This document shows, piece by piece, positions 9,190-18,800 of a stretch of DNA of 64,000 nucleotides. The position numbers were made by a program, and so were the translations under genes. A model generated the notes under the pieces. It had not been told where the DNA came from, ran no database searches, and saw only the letters and a list, made by a program, of their open reading frames with translations. The stretch is from JBCBEX01 sp038528235 (GTDB lineage: Bacteria; Bacteroidota; Rhodothermia; Rhodothermales; Rubricoccaceae), in the NCBI GenBank assembly GCA_038528235.1, contig JBCBEX010000007.1, forward strand, positions 26,047 through 90,046. Direction: 5' to 3'. Numbering within the stretch: position 1 is the first letter of the stretch; each line of letters begins with the position of its first letter.

Positions 9190-10647
9190 TTAGTCCACCT
9201 TCGTCATCTGGTTGCTGCTGATGACCTGACCGTTGACCCGGAGCGTGTAGACATACGTGCCCGGCGCCATGTTGCGCGTGTCGACGGTGGCGGTGTAGGT
9301 GTTCGGCGTGAGGTAGTCGTCCATCGGCATGGCGACTTCACGGCCCAGCATGTCGTAGACGACGAGCTGTACCTGAGCGGCCTGCTGCACCTCGAAGCCG
9401 ATCTTGGTTTCGGAGGTGAACGGGTTCGGGTAGTTCTGTCCGAGCGTCACCGAGGTCGGCAGTTCGGCGCCTTCCTCAATGGCAACGTCCATGAGTTCAA
9501 ACAACTGGACCTGACCACCGGGGTCGGTCGACAGCGCGCTGAAGCCTGTCACATAGGCACGCATACCGTTCGGCGAGAACGCAATACCACGCGGGCGAGC
9601 CTTCATACGACCGTTAGCCTCGTTCGGATCTTCGCAAAAGCCATCATACTGAGGTGTAGCCTCGTCATCCTCGAATGAGGTGCAACCTCCCCACACAAGC
9701 GAGTCGAGAGGGGTTTCCATCCCGTCGAGGTCGTGTACGTCTGCGGGTGCAAACTCATACCAGGTGTTGGCATTCCAGAACGAGGTGACTTCGGGGTCCT
9801 GGTTGGGACCATTGAGCGAGTTGCCGGAGCTGAACCAGAGGTTGCCCGTGACCGGGTGCACAGCACCCGACTCCGTACGCATACCACGGAAGGCCACGCC
9901 CACCGAGTCGAACGGGCTGAACTCGTCCGCCCGGTTATGGAGGATCGTGTAGGTGTTCTCGTAGTCCGTCTCGTAGACCCAGAGGCCGTTCGCGGACGCC
10001 GTCACCGAGCGCGAGAAGTTTGACGACTCGGCCGCCACGTTCGCGATGAAGTTGAGGTTAGAGTCAAGTTCGCGGATCGGCACGGTGAAGGGGCAGACGC
10101 CCATCACGTAGACACTGCCATTGTCGTCCGAGGCGGCCTGCGTAAGCGAGCAGTAGTCCGGGAAGTCAGCGCGGGCGAGACCCTCGCCGGTCTGGTAGTC
10201 GAGCTTGAACAGCGTGTTGAAGTTCGAGGCCAGGATGTTACCGTCCCGATCCGCGCGGAGGCCGCGGTTGGAGCGGCCCTCCCACGCGAGGTTGCCGTCG
10301 CCGTCGCGCGTCACGAAGCCACCGAGCGTGTCCCGCGGCGTCACGCCGTCGGCGTAGTCCACGAACTTGACCGGGTTGAAGCTCGCCGGGGTCCCGTCGG
10401 CGTTGTAGACGTAGATGACGCGGACCGGGAAGAACTCGTTGCCGAGCGCTGCCACCTGAACGCTGTCGGTAGCGCCGAAGCCTTCGAACCAGAATTTGCC
10501 ATCCGGGTCCACCGCGACACCATGGCCGCCGAGACCGCCGAGCTCAACGATTGGATCCGGGAAATTGCCTTGGAAGACGTAGGACTGCGCGAACGCAGTC
10601 GAAGCTGTCAGGCCCAGTATGAGGGCCGAGAGTATCAGTTTGTGCAT
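9190..10647 (-). CDS. T9SS-sorted beta-propeller protein
   Basis: Secreted protein of 485 residues with a signal peptide (ending STAFA-QS), a propeller-like body of NHL/SMP-30 type with repeated G(V/L)xxDxxGN strands (VAVDPDGKFWFEG, VTRDGDGNLAWEG, LRADRDGNILAS, AFSPNGMRAYVTG), and a C-terminal T9SS type A domain (NYPNPF, VYDMLGREVAM, PGTYVYTLRV). It is the last gene of the leftward operon that begins with the TonB receptor at 18634 and is closed by the strong stem-loop at 9122-9156. The ligand or enzyme activity, if any, is not recognisable from the sequence. Confidence 0.75.
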   Translation of the reverse strand: MHKLILSALILGLTASTAFAQSYVFQGNFPDPIVELGGLGGHGVAVDPDGKFWFEGFGATDSVQVAALGNEFFPVRVIYVYNADGTPASFNPVKFVDYADGVTPRDTLGGFVTRDGDGNLAWEGRSNRGLRADRDGNILASNFNTLFKLDYQTGEGLARADFPDYCSLTQAASDDNGSVYVMGVCPFTVPIRELDSNLNFIANVAAESSNFSRSVTASANGLWVYETDYENTYTILHNRADEFSPFDSVGVAFRGMRTESGAVHPVTGNLWFSSGNSLNGPNQDPEVTSFWNANTWYEFAPADVHDLDGMETPLDSLVWGGCTSFEDDEATPQYDGFCEDPNEANGRMKARPRGIAFSPNGMRAYVTGFSALSTDPGGQVQLFELMDVAIEEGAELPTSVTLGQNYPNPFTSETKIGFEVQQAAQVQLVVYDMLGREVAMPMDDYLTPNTYTATVDTRNMAPGTYVYTLRVNGQVISSNQMTKVD

Positions 10648-10703
10648 GGTGCTGGAGCACTTAGTGAGAGAGGACGGCGGCGCCGTGTGCGCTGCCTAGA
10701 GGT

Positions 10704-10728
10704 TGAGTGGGTCCCAAGAAGCCACTCA
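10704..10728 (-). other. Intergenic stem-loop
   Basis: Inverted repeat TGAGTGG (10704-10710) and CCACTCA (10722-10728) with an 11-base loop in the 113-bp gap between the IPT/TIG lipoprotein gene and the downstream propeller gene. It may tune expression within the operon; there is no T run. Confidence 0.4.
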
Positions 10729-10760
10729 GGATTGAAGAGTCTGAAGCGGAACGGTGCGCA

Positions 10761-12041
10761 TTAGCTGCCTTGGGTGCGCGTCTCGATGCGGACCAGGTCG
10801 TAGGTAATGGTGAGCGGGTTGGCCACGCTGCCCGCCTCGCCAATTTCGAAGCGACGGATGGTGTACAGCCCCGTGCCGCCATCCCAGGCAAAATTGACGA
10901 TCGCTACACGGCCACCACTTTGCTGCGACCCCAAGATGCCGGTGTAGAGCGGCTCCACCACACGGTCCGTTGAGATCACGTAGACCGGGTCGCGGGAGGA
11001 CGTTCGCTCGATGAAGTCAGTACCTACGAACAACGTCCCATCCTGGGCAACCGCAATCGACGTAGCGATGCCTTGGTCGACACTCAGGGTGGCGTAAAGC
11101 TCTTCTGGTCCGAGCATAGACCCACCCATCACGGGGAACCGAACAATCTCGCTCACCCCAGCGCGCGTGACCGCTGCGTAGAGAAAGCTGTCGAAGTAGG
11201 CCACGGCCCGGACGGCTCCGATTACCTCACTCGGCTCAGAGCTGCCGCCCCCTGCTGGCACGTAATAGATGTTGCCATTGCTGCTGCCTGTCCAAACTCC
11301 TCCCATGTCGTCAAACGCGACAGATACGAGGGTGGGATTCGGCGACCCTGATATGGCCTGGTACGTTTGCGGCGGTCCCCCTTCTGGGAGCCGAAACAGG
11401 GCCCGCTGGCCGCGTGCACCAACAATGACGTTGTCCGGACCGAATGCAATGCTGCTGTAGAGAAATTGGGGGGCTGTTAGGTAGTTGCTCCGTCCCGTGG
11501 CCGCAGAGAGGCGGATCAAGCCGGTGTCATCTCCGCCCTGCGTGTCACCGTCGAGGATGCCCACGATTGCATCGCCTGTAGCCGCCTCCACGACGACTGA
11601 GCCCGGTTCGTCGGTGCCGAGCAGGCCTTCCACCTCCGTCGTGGCCGAGACCAGCGCGTAGGGTAGCGTCGCACTGTAGTTCTCAGCGCCGAGCACGGCG
11701 ATGCGGACGCCCACATCGTTGCCAGGGACGTTGGGCGCACGGACGATCAGCTGGGTAGCGGACGCTTCGAGGACCTCTGCCCGCGTCTGGTTGAAGTACA
11801 CCAGGTTGTCGCTGGGAGTTGCCGAGAAGTTCTGCCCCGTAAGGGTGACGGCGTCGATCCCAGCCAAGACGATGCTGGCGGGATCAGGTGCCAAGCCCCC
11901 GAGCACCGGATCGGGGCCAGCTTGGAGATCCGGATCAAAAAGCGTCGTGGTTTCCGTATCGCACCCGAAGAGGAGCACGAGCGGCACCAGGAGGAGCAGG
12001 GTACGGACCAAAGAAGCCCCAGAAGGAACGAGCGTGAGCAT
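10761..12041 (-). CDS. IPT/TIG-domain surface lipoprotein
   Basis: 426-residue predicted lipoprotein: N-terminal hydrophobic stretch ending in lipobox LLFGC near residue 27. An IPT/TIG domain follows (about residues 45-130: GLAPDPASIVLAGIDAVTL, FNQTRAEVLEAS, LIVRAPNVPG), then a propeller-like C-terminal region of about 280 residues with repeats such as SIAFGPDNVIVGARG and VAFDDMGGVWTGSSNG. IPT/TIG lipoproteins often accompany SusC/D-type TonB systems (SusE/SGBP-like glycan binding), and this one sits in a TonB-receptor operon, 47 bp after the PorV-like gene. A surface binding role is an inference from context. Confidence 0.75.
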   Translation of the reverse strand: MLTLVPSGASLVRTLLLLVPLVLLFGCDTETTTLFDPDLQAGPDPVLGGLAPDPASIVLAGIDAVTLTGQNFSATPSDNLVYFNQTRAEVLEASATQLIVRAPNVPGNDVGVRIAVLGAENYSATLPYALVSATTEVEGLLGTDEPGSVVVEAATGDAIVGILDGDTQGGDDTGLIRLSAATGRSNYLTAPQFLYSSIAFGPDNVIVGARGQRALFRLPEGGPPQTYQAISGSPNPTLVSVAFDDMGGVWTGSSNGNIYYVPAGGGSSEPSEVIGAVRAVAYFDSFLYAAVTRAGVSEIVRFPVMGGSMLGPEELYATLSVDQGIATSIAVAQDGTLFVGTDFIERTSSRDPVYVISTDRVVEPLYTGILGSQQSGGRVAIVNFAWDGGTGLYTIRRFEIGEAGSVANPLTITYDLVRIETRTQGS

Positions 12042-12088
12042 GGAGGCTGGGGTAGAGAGGCAAGTGAGAGCAGGGGTCGGGTGGCCCG

Positions 12089-13117
12089 TCAGAACATGAG
12101 GCGGAAGCCGATGCGCTGCACCGCGTCGAACACGCCGAAGTTGGTGTAGGCGTAGTCCGCACCGAAGCCGATCCCGCCGAACGACTGCTGGAGGCCCGCG
12201 CCGAGGCTGATGCTCTCTTGGTCGGCGGGAAAGACGTAGCCGCCTCGGACAGAAAAGGTGTTGGCGAAGGTGTATTCGCCGCCCAGCTTGATCTGCTCGG
12301 AGAAGTCCCGCGGGTTGTTTGCGTCGACCGCCACCACGAACTGATGCACGTCGCCGGCACCCAGTTCGGTGAGGTCGAGTACGTCCATCGAGATGCCAAT
12401 CTGGAGAGTAAGCGGCAGTTGAAAGCTCTCCTGCTCGAAGGTGACTTCCGGGGCGAAGTTGCGCGCGCTCACCGCGAAGTTGAGGCTGCGGAACCCGGTC
12501 TTGTAGAGCACGCCGAAGTCATAGGCCACCACGCCCTCCTGATTGGCTTGCGTCAGAAAGGCGCCACCGCTGGTGATCTCCTGGACGCTGTCACCGAGGT
12601 CTTGGCTCGCGTATTTGATCTGGCCGCCTACCGAGAAGCGATCGGTTAGCGCGCGCGCGTAGCCGACGCCCACGCTCCACGCCTGCGGCGAGATGGGCTG
12701 ATCGAGGACGAGATAGCCCTGCTCGTTCTCGGCAAAGATGGTCTGCTGTAGGTCGCCGTAGTCCGCGAAGGTGAGGCTCACTCCAATTACGCCGAGGCGT
12801 CCGCCGAGCGGGCGGTAGGCGATGCTTCCGAAGTTGTACGAGATGTCCGCAATCCATTGCGTCTGCCCAAACATGGCATCCACAGCGCCATCGAAGCGAA
12901 CCATCCCGGCGGGGTTGTAGAACAGCATGGCCGAGCCACCTTCGCGCGCCGTGGCTGCGCTGCCCATCGCCGCGGCACGCGGGTCAGCGGAGATGCTGAG
13001 GAACTTCATCCCCGTCTGCGCGAGTTTGTCCCGCTCGATATCGTTCTGCGCCTCGGCGGTCGGGGCAGTCCCGAGCACGAGGGTCAGCGTGAGGACGGTC
13101 AGGAATGAAAGTCGCAT
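12089..13117 (-). CDS. PorV/PorQ-family outer-membrane protein
   Basis: Outer-membrane beta-barrel of 342 residues, with signal peptide ending TAEA-QN. It has the family N-terminus: GMKFLSISADPRAAAMGSA, then GGSAMLFYNPAGMV and FGQTQWIADISYNF. It ends in an outer-membrane-type aromatic residue (RLMF). PorV shuttles T9SS substrates to the attachment complex; PorQ and other paralogues are less understood. The gene lies inside a TonB-receptor operon that also encodes a sorting-domain protein, so it may serve the export or anchoring of these operon products. Gaps to neighbours are 51 and 47 bp. Whether it is the general PorV or a dedicated paralogue cannot be told here. Confidence 0.82.
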   Translation of the reverse strand: MRLSFLTVLTLTLVLGTAPTAEAQNDIERDKLAQTGMKFLSISADPRAAAMGSAATAREGGSAMLFYNPAGMVRFDGAVDAMFGQTQWIADISYNFGSIAYRPLGGRLGVIGVSLTFADYGDLQQTIFAENEQGYLVLDQPISPQAWSVGVGYARALTDRFSVGGQIKYASQDLGDSVQEITSGGAFLTQANQEGVVAYDFGVLYKTGFRSLNFAVSARNFAPEVTFEQESFQLPLTLQIGISMDVLDLTELGAGDVHQFVVAVDANNPRDFSEQIKLGGEYTFANTFSVRGGYVFPADQESISLGAGLQQSFGGIGFGADYAYTNFGVFDAVQRIGFRLMF

Positions 13118-13168
13118 GGTCGTCGAGGATGCGAAGGCAGGCGGTGGCGACGGGCGGCAGCCCTTGTA

Positions 13169-15361
13169 CTAGCGGATGACGACGAACTTCTTGATGGACT
13201 GCTCGCCGTTGCGGAAGAGCAATTCGCCCGTCGTGGAGTTCGGGTCGGGGATGTCTTGCGTGACTGTGACGACAGCGATGTAGATGCCACTCACGATGGT
13301 CTGCCTGGATGAGGTCGTGTGGTCCCAGAATTCGTCGCCCGAGCCGTCGTTGTGCTCGATGGAGTCCACCAGTTCGCCGAGCTCCGTGTAGATGTCGATC
13401 CGACAGAAGCCCGGGATGTCGTAGAAGGCAAGTTGGTCCGTGAACCCAGGGAAGCGGATCTGCCCGCTTTGCGAGGAGATGCTGAACGGGTTGGGCACGA
13501 TGGCGAACCCATCGATCTGCCGCCCCTGCTCCCGCTTGAGCCGTGTAGGCGTGTACGTCTGGGTGAAGTACCGGCTCGACCGGAGTGCGCCCGCAGGCGA
13601 CAGCGCGGACCCGTCCGAGGCGTCGTCATCGATGGCTTGGATGTAGTAGTAGTATTCCACGCCGCGAATGGGCGTCGTGTCGTCGAAGAAGCGCTCCCCT
13701 GGCTCCGCGGTGTGGATCAAGGTCGCGGTGCTGTCGAAACGCACACGCGAGCGGTAGATCTCCCAGCGGTCCGGGTCAGGCTCACCGGGCAGCGACGTCC
13801 ATGCGAGCGAGATGCGGTCGCCCCCACCCGTGACATCGAACGTGGCTGGCGGCGCGGGCGACTGCGGGATGTCGTAGCCGCTCTCGAAGTTGGCGATGGC
13901 GCGGCGGAACGTCTGCATCAGCGAGTCCTGGCTCGTGAACACCCATTCGTTCTTCGTCTTGGTGAATTCCTGGCCGCCCACGGTGTAGGTGATCAGGGCA
14001 GCCGGGTCGGCGTCGGCCTCTTTCCAGGCGCGGCCGATGTCGATGGTCGCCTGGCGGCTCAGGCCTGCCGCCCCTTCGGCGATTACAAATCGGACGCTCT
14101 CGCCCGGCGCTAGCGTGTACGGACCGTACCCATTCGCGTACGACATCCCGCCCGGCGTGTTGAGCGACGGATCGCCCGTTGGGTTGAGCCACCCCGGCAG
14201 TCCTGTCGGCTCCACCACGTAGGCGTGCCGCTCGCGGTGCCCCGATGCCATCAGGTCGTACTCCTGCTGCATCTTGCCGGGGCTGAATGCGTCGTTGTTG
14301 GACGTGAACGGGTCGTCCGAGCCGAACCAGGTCGTGGTCGCAGGCTGCGAGAAGTCGTCCATGCCCGAGTCTGGGGTGCCCTCGGCGAAGAGCGTCACCG
14401 TCCCGGCAAACGCCGAGCCGGCCAAGCGCCCGGACGTGTCCGATGCCGCTACGAACGTGGCCGGTGCGCGGGCGGGCAGGATCGGCCCCCCGATGTTGTC
14501 GTAGATCGTGAACGGAGGGAAGTTGCCGTGCCACGAGAACTGCGCGCGGAACTGCTCCCCTTCTGGGTCGGGCCGCACGCCGTCCCCACGGGCGTCGTTC
14601 ATCGTGTGCTTGCCCCAGCCCGTCGGGTTGTCGCCGATCACGAACCGAGTCTCACGCACCACCGAGAGGCGGTTCTGTAGGAAGATGACGACCCCTTCGA
14701 GCGTCTGGTTCGGCTGTTCGATCACATCGTCGCCGTTGGTGTTGCCGGTGTTGGTGAAGATGTACTCGATGACATGGTAGTTGTCGTGGTAGTCCTGGCT
14801 GAACTGCATGATGCGCCGTTCCATCGTGAGGCCGAGCAGCGTGTTCGCCTTGTTGATGTACATGTAGTCGGCCGGGATGGTCGGGTCGACTTCGTCCACC
14901 ACCATCTCGGCGGGCGAGAACGTCTGGATGCCATCGACGGAGACGACCGTCGGCTCGCGCCTGCTGATCAGGTCGAACTGGACCGGGAAGAACTCGCCGA
15001 CACCGTTGACGCGCGGGCCAACGTGGACGACGCGGGCGGGATAGGTGAAGCCGTCGGCCGTAACGTTCGTGGCGCCAATCCAGAGGCCCTTCGCCGCCTG
15101 CATGTCGGTGGCTGGCAACAGGTTGCGGTCGGCAAAGATGGCAGGCCAACGCCAGCCGTACTGCTGGTCTTCGCCGCCACTGCGGAAGCCGAGTTCACGC
15201 TCGCTGCCGACCTCGGAGTACCAGTTGTGGAACGAGCCGGCGGAGAGCCACCGGTTCTGGAATTGGGCGGTCGCCTCGGGTGTGCTGGCGAGCAGCAGCC
15301 CACCGACCAGCACGGCGGCGAGCGCCCAGGAACTAAACAGCGACCGAACAAACGGGGTCAT
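13169..15361 (-). CDS. Large exported protein with Fn3-like and FlgD-like C-terminal region
   Basis: 730-residue exported protein with a signal peptide ending EATA-QF. The N-terminal about 480 residues are a conserved-looking region I cannot name (starts QNRWLSAGSFHNWYSEVG). A fibronectin-III-like domain follows near 500-600 (PPATFDVTGGGDRISLAWTS, VEYYYYIQAIDDD). The last about 110 residues resemble FlgD Ig-like/T9SS-type C-termini (FAIVPNPFS, RIDIYTELGELVDSI, SGIYIAVVTV, KFVVIR), but with VPNPF instead of YPNPF. Proteins of this type are typically encoded between a TonB receptor and a PorV-like gene, as here. Role unknown; secretion by T9SS is possible but not certain. Confidence 0.65.
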   Translation of the reverse strand: MTPFVRSLFSSWALAAVLVGGLLLASTPEATAQFQNRWLSAGSFHNWYSEVGSERELGFRSGGEDQQYGWRWPAIFADRNLLPATDMQAAKGLWIGATNVTADGFTYPARVVHVGPRVNGVGEFFPVQFDLISRREPTVVSVDGIQTFSPAEMVVDEVDPTIPADYMYINKANTLLGLTMERRIMQFSQDYHDNYHVIEYIFTNTGNTNGDDVIEQPNQTLEGVVIFLQNRLSVVRETRFVIGDNPTGWGKHTMNDARGDGVRPDPEGEQFRAQFSWHGNFPPFTIYDNIGGPILPARAPATFVAASDTSGRLAGSAFAGTVTLFAEGTPDSGMDDFSQPATTTWFGSDDPFTSNNDAFSPGKMQQEYDLMASGHRERHAYVVEPTGLPGWLNPTGDPSLNTPGGMSYANGYGPYTLAPGESVRFVIAEGAAGLSRQATIDIGRAWKEADADPAALITYTVGGQEFTKTKNEWVFTSQDSLMQTFRRAIANFESGYDIPQSPAPPATFDVTGGGDRISLAWTSLPGEPDPDRWEIYRSRVRFDSTATLIHTAEPGERFFDDTTPIRGVEYYYYIQAIDDDASDGSALSPAGALRSSRYFTQTYTPTRLKREQGRQIDGFAIVPNPFSISSQSGQIRFPGFTDQLAFYDIPGFCRIDIYTELGELVDSIEHNDGSGDEFWDHTTSSRQTIVSGIYIAVVTVTQDIPDPNSTTGELLFRNGEQSIKKFVVIR

Positions 15362-15405
15362 GGCGAGAATGCGAGAGCGGGTGCGTAGAGCAGTCTGAAC
15401 ACAGC

Positions 15406-15426
15406 CTGGGCAGGCACGCTGCCCAG
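15406..15426 (-). other. Intercistronic stem-loop after TonB receptor
   Basis: Perfect 8-bp inverted repeat (CTGGGCAG at 15406-15413; CTGCCCAG at 15419-15426) with a 5-base loop, in the 81-bp gap between the TonB-receptor stop and the next gene of the operon. It has no T run, so it would act as a partial terminator or 3'-end stabiliser that keeps receptor mRNA more abundant than the distal genes. Confidence 0.5.
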
Positions 15427-15442
15427 ACTCCAGCGGGAGCGC

Positions 15443-18400
15443 CTAAAACTCGAAGCGGAGCCCAAAGAAGAAGTCGCGACGGCCAAGGAAGGCTAGGAAG
15501 CGCTGCGCTGGCATATCGATGTAGGCCTTGGTGTCGAGCACCTCGTCGATCCGGCTCTGCTCGACCTCGCGCCAGGCGCCGTCGACGAACTCGAGGTAGG
15601 ACTCGGTCGCCCGCTCCCAGTAGATGGTGCCGGCTTCACCCTGGAAGGCATCGCGGGGCACATCGAGGCGGTCGATGGGCTGGAAGGCGACGCCTTCGTC
15701 GGGGAAGTCGCCGAATTTGTCGTCGCCGGGGATGTTCGAGTAGATGTCCGACTCGGGCAGGTGCAGCGAGTTGACGTAGTTGATGCGGTCGTTGCCGTCG
15801 ATGTAGCCGAGGTTCGAGAACTGGCGGCGGTTGGTCAGGTTGAGGATGTCGGCGAAGAAGCCAACTTCGTAGCCTGCCAGGTCAAAGACGCGCTCGAAAC
15901 GGAGGTCGATCTGCCACGCATCGCGCACGTCCACGTTGTTAATAACACCCGGCGGGGCGTTGAACGACTCGTCCCCCCACGTGATCTTGCCGCCGTCGCG
16001 CCAGCGGCCGATGAAACTGGTGCGCCAGCCTGCGAGCGGACGGAGGCCGCCGTAGCTCGGCCCGAAGTTGTCGGGCGTGAACACGTTAATGTTGATCGTG
16101 CCGAAGGAATCGGCTAGCGGGCGCGACTGCGCGGCGCGACGCGGCCCATCCGCCGCCTCGAAGTTGCGCTGCGCCTCGGCGTTCTCATTGAGCTGGCTTA
16201 GCCCAAAAAAGCCATCCGTGTCTACGGCGAACGTGTAGTTGAGGAACCCGCGCACCCAATCGCCTCCTGACTTGGCGAGCGTCAGCTCAAACCCGCGCGT
16301 GTCCTGGTAGAAGTTGGGCGTCACGAGGTCATATTCCACGTTGCCATTGCGGCTCGTCACGTCGATGGTGAGCGGCTCGAAGCGCACGTCGCGGTAGTAG
16401 CCGGTGATTGCCGCGCTGTACTGCCCGAAGAACGACTGCTCGTAGCCGAGTTCGTAGGCGACCGTCTTCGGCAGCGGCATGTCGGGGTTGGGCACGTTGA
16501 GGATGCGCCCGGTGGTCGTCGAGAACTCGTAGAGGTAGAGGTTCGGCGACGACGGCAGCGACCGGAAGTGGCCGTAGTTGAAAAAGAGCTTGCTCACCTC
16601 GGTCACTGGGAACGACACGCCCAGGCGGGGGCTCAGCGCGAAGAACGTGGAGGCGCTGGCGAGGAGACTGTCTGGGAAGGCGGGCTGGACGTCCGTCTCG
16701 GCGCGCGTGCCGAGGAAGTTGTCGAAGAGTGCCCCGTCGTAGGCCTCAGCGCCCGTGTTGAACACTTCAGCACGGAGGCCCAGGTTGGCGATCAGGCCGT
16801 CGAATTCGAGGGTAGCCTGACCGTAGAAGCCGAGCTCCCACGGCGTCGCGTCGTAGCGCGATTGCGCGTTGAACTCGGGCAAGAATTGGTCGAAGCGGCC
16901 GTAGTTGATGTCGTAATCGGTGACGCTGAGGAGGGCACCGCCTTTGACCTCGAGGACCGGCGAGAGTTGGTTGGTGTAGTCCCCGCGGACATTGTAGATA
17001 GCCACGCGGCTACTGTCGCGCGCGTTCGAGAAGCCGACGCTCGTGCGGAACTCGTAGACCCCGAAGGTAGGTGCTTCGAAGTAGCCGAACGGCGACTCGT
17101 CGAACCCGACGCCGCCGAACGTGACCTGCGTCGTGGTGTCGCGCGGGGCGCCGAGGAAGGTGTCGTGCTGGTAGGCGAGGCGGTTCGCGCGCACTTCGTA
17201 GAACGAGGTGTTCGTCACGTTGTGGCTGAACGAGACGCCGACCATGTTGAAGGCCGTCTCGGTCGGGTTGTAGTAATCATTGGCGAAGAGGCGCGCGTTA
17301 AGGAATTCCTCGGAGGTCCCCGAGAAGGCACCGCCGACGTCGCGCTGGCGGTCGAAGAGGAAGAGACGGGTGCCCGCCGACTCGCCGAACGTGTCGGACA
17401 GCCCCGAGCGGCTCAGCAATGTGCCCTCTTTGATGCCATACATCCCCTCGGCGCTGAGCTTCATGCCCGACCCGATGTTGCTCGTGAACTTGAGGTGTCC
17501 AGTGCGCTCGTCGAGGCCGTCGGTCTGCAGCGGGATTGCGTACTGCGAGTTGTTCTGGCGGTAGGACGCCCAGAATCGCAAGTTTCCGAGGCGCTCGCTG
17601 ATACCGGGGACTGGTCCACCGAAGCCGAGATCGAGGTTGAGGTCGGGCTCGGTGATTTCGAAGGTCTTGCGGTGTTGGTAGAGGAACGCTTGCTGGAGGG
17701 CCTCGGGCGAGAGGTCATTGCTGGGGTCGTCGTCCCGCAACAATTGCTCGGAGACGGCAATCCAGCCTTCGAACTCGCGGTACTGCTCCCGCGTGGCCAT
17801 GTCCCAGGCTCCGTTGTTGGTGCCCGTGAAGGCAACGTCCGGGTCGAGGAAGGGGCGGATCCAGTAGGAGTCGAAGTCGTTGGGCAGGCCGCCGAAGTTT
17901 TTCTGGCCGGGCGGGCTATAGATGACGCGGGCGTAGGCACCGTAGCGGTCGGGGTCGCCCTCGCGCGTGAGGTAGTTGATGACGCCAGCCCGCACGCCGC
18001 CATACTCGGCCGAGAAACCGCCCTTCTGCACCTGCACTTCGCCGACAGCGGCCACGGGCACGCTGAGGAGCGGCTCGTTGTCGCGCGGGTTGCGCATCAT
18101 GAAGCCGTTCAGGAAGACACCCACCGAGCGGCGGTCCTGACCGCGGATCTGCAACCCATCTTCGACGCCGGCCTGCAGCGTCACGACCGCCTCGATCGAT
18201 TGCAGCGGCAAGGCCTCGATCTCTTCCGTCGTCACGTTGACGCGGCTGTTGGACACGTCGAGCTGTACCGGAGGTCGCTCGGCGCGCACCACCACCTCGT
18301 TCATGCCCGCCATCTCCTCCTGCATCTCCGCGTCAATCGTTGTGGTCCGGTTGAAGTCGACATCCACGTTCTCGATCAGCAGGGGGGCGAACCCGATGAA

Positions 18401-18634
18401 CGTGAACTCGAGGGTGTACGTCCCCGGCCGCACGTTTAGGATGGTGTAGAGCCCGTCGACGTTGGTGGACCCACCCTGCGTGGTGCCCTGGATGACCACG
18501 TTGACGCCCGGAAGCGGGTCGCCGGAGGCGTCGACGACTTGGCCGGAAATCTTGCCGCTCTGTGCGACAGCCGAGGAGGCTACCAGCAACGAAACCACGA
18601 ACAGGAGCGACGGAAGCAGTAACGCAGATCGCAT
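15443..18634 (-). CDS. TonB-dependent outer-membrane receptor
   Basis: 1063-residue TonB-dependent transporter and first gene of a leftward operon. The ATG at 18634 is chosen because a signal peptide (ending SSAVA-QS) starts there; the frame continues open upstream to 18772. A carboxypeptidase-regulatory-like domain follows (about 27-110: ISGQVVDASGDPLPGVNVVI, YTLEFTFIGF), then the plug (about 120-240: EVVVRAERPPVQLD, IRGQDRRSVGVFLNG, VQVQKGGFSAEYGGVRAG) and a long barrel ending FFGLRFEF with a terminal Phe. It resembles the SusC-like/oar-type receptors used for large substrates, but no SusD partner is encoded. Substrate unknown; the IPT/TIG lipoprotein downstream suggests a surface ligand. 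Confidence 0.85.
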   Translation of the reverse strand: MRSALLLPSLLFVVSLLVASSAVAQSGKISGQVVDASGDPLPGVNVVIQGTTQGGSTNVDGLYTILNVRPGTYTLEFTFIGFAPLLIENVDVDFNRTTTIDAEMQEEMAGMNEVVVRAERPPVQLDVSNSRVNVTTEEIEALPLQSIEAVVTLQAGVEDGLQIRGQDRRSVGVFLNGFMMRNPRDNEPLLSVPVAAVGEVQVQKGGFSAEYGGVRAGVINYLTREGDPDRYGAYARVIYSPPGQKNFGGLPNDFDSYWIRPFLDPDVAFTGTNNGAWDMATREQYREFEGWIAVSEQLLRDDDPSNDLSPEALQQAFLYQHRKTFEITEPDLNLDLGFGGPVPGISERLGNLRFWASYRQNNSQYAIPLQTDGLDERTGHLKFTSNIGSGMKLSAEGMYGIKEGTLLSRSGLSDTFGESAGTRLFLFDRQRDVGGAFSGTSEEFLNARLFANDYYNPTETAFNMVGVSFSHNVTNTSFYEVRANRLAYQHDTFLGAPRDTTTQVTFGGVGFDESPFGYFEAPTFGVYEFRTSVGFSNARDSSRVAIYNVRGDYTNQLSPVLEVKGGALLSVTDYDINYGRFDQFLPEFNAQSRYDATPWELGFYGQATLEFDGLIANLGLRAEVFNTGAEAYDGALFDNFLGTRAETDVQPAFPDSLLASASTFFALSPRLGVSFPVTEVSKLFFNYGHFRSLPSSPNLYLYEFSTTTGRILNVPNPDMPLPKTVAYELGYEQSFFGQYSAAITGYYRDVRFEPLTIDVTSRNGNVEYDLVTPNFYQDTRGFELTLAKSGGDWVRGFLNYTFAVDTDGFFGLSQLNENAEAQRNFEAADGPRRAAQSRPLADSFGTININVFTPDNFGPSYGGLRPLAGWRTSFIGRWRDGGKITWGDESFNAPPGVINNVDVRDAWQIDLRFERVFDLAGYEVGFFADILNLTNRRQFSNLGYIDGNDRINYVNSLHLPESDIYSNIPGDDKFGDFPDEGVAFQPIDRLDVPRDAFQGEAGTIYWERATESYLEFVDGAWREVEQSRIDEVLDTKAYIDMPAQRFLAFLGRRDFFFGLRFEF

Positions 18635-18800
18635 AGAGAGGTGCTTGGCAGGTGGCTGAGGCCGGGCCGCAGGACGCGGCCACACACAGTTCGAAGGCTG
18701 TGTGATTTTGACCGCTCGCAATCTAGGATGCCGTATTGAGTTAAGCAATGTTGAACCCCGGGGTCGCAGCATTGGGAACGATCCCGGTTCGCGAAAACCT

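Noticed and set aside
16568..18439. A 623-residue frame antisense to the TonB receptor
   Set aside because: Codon composition typical of antisense frames in GC-rich genes (Val/Glu/Arg-rich, no domain), and the sense strand encodes a clear TonB receptor.
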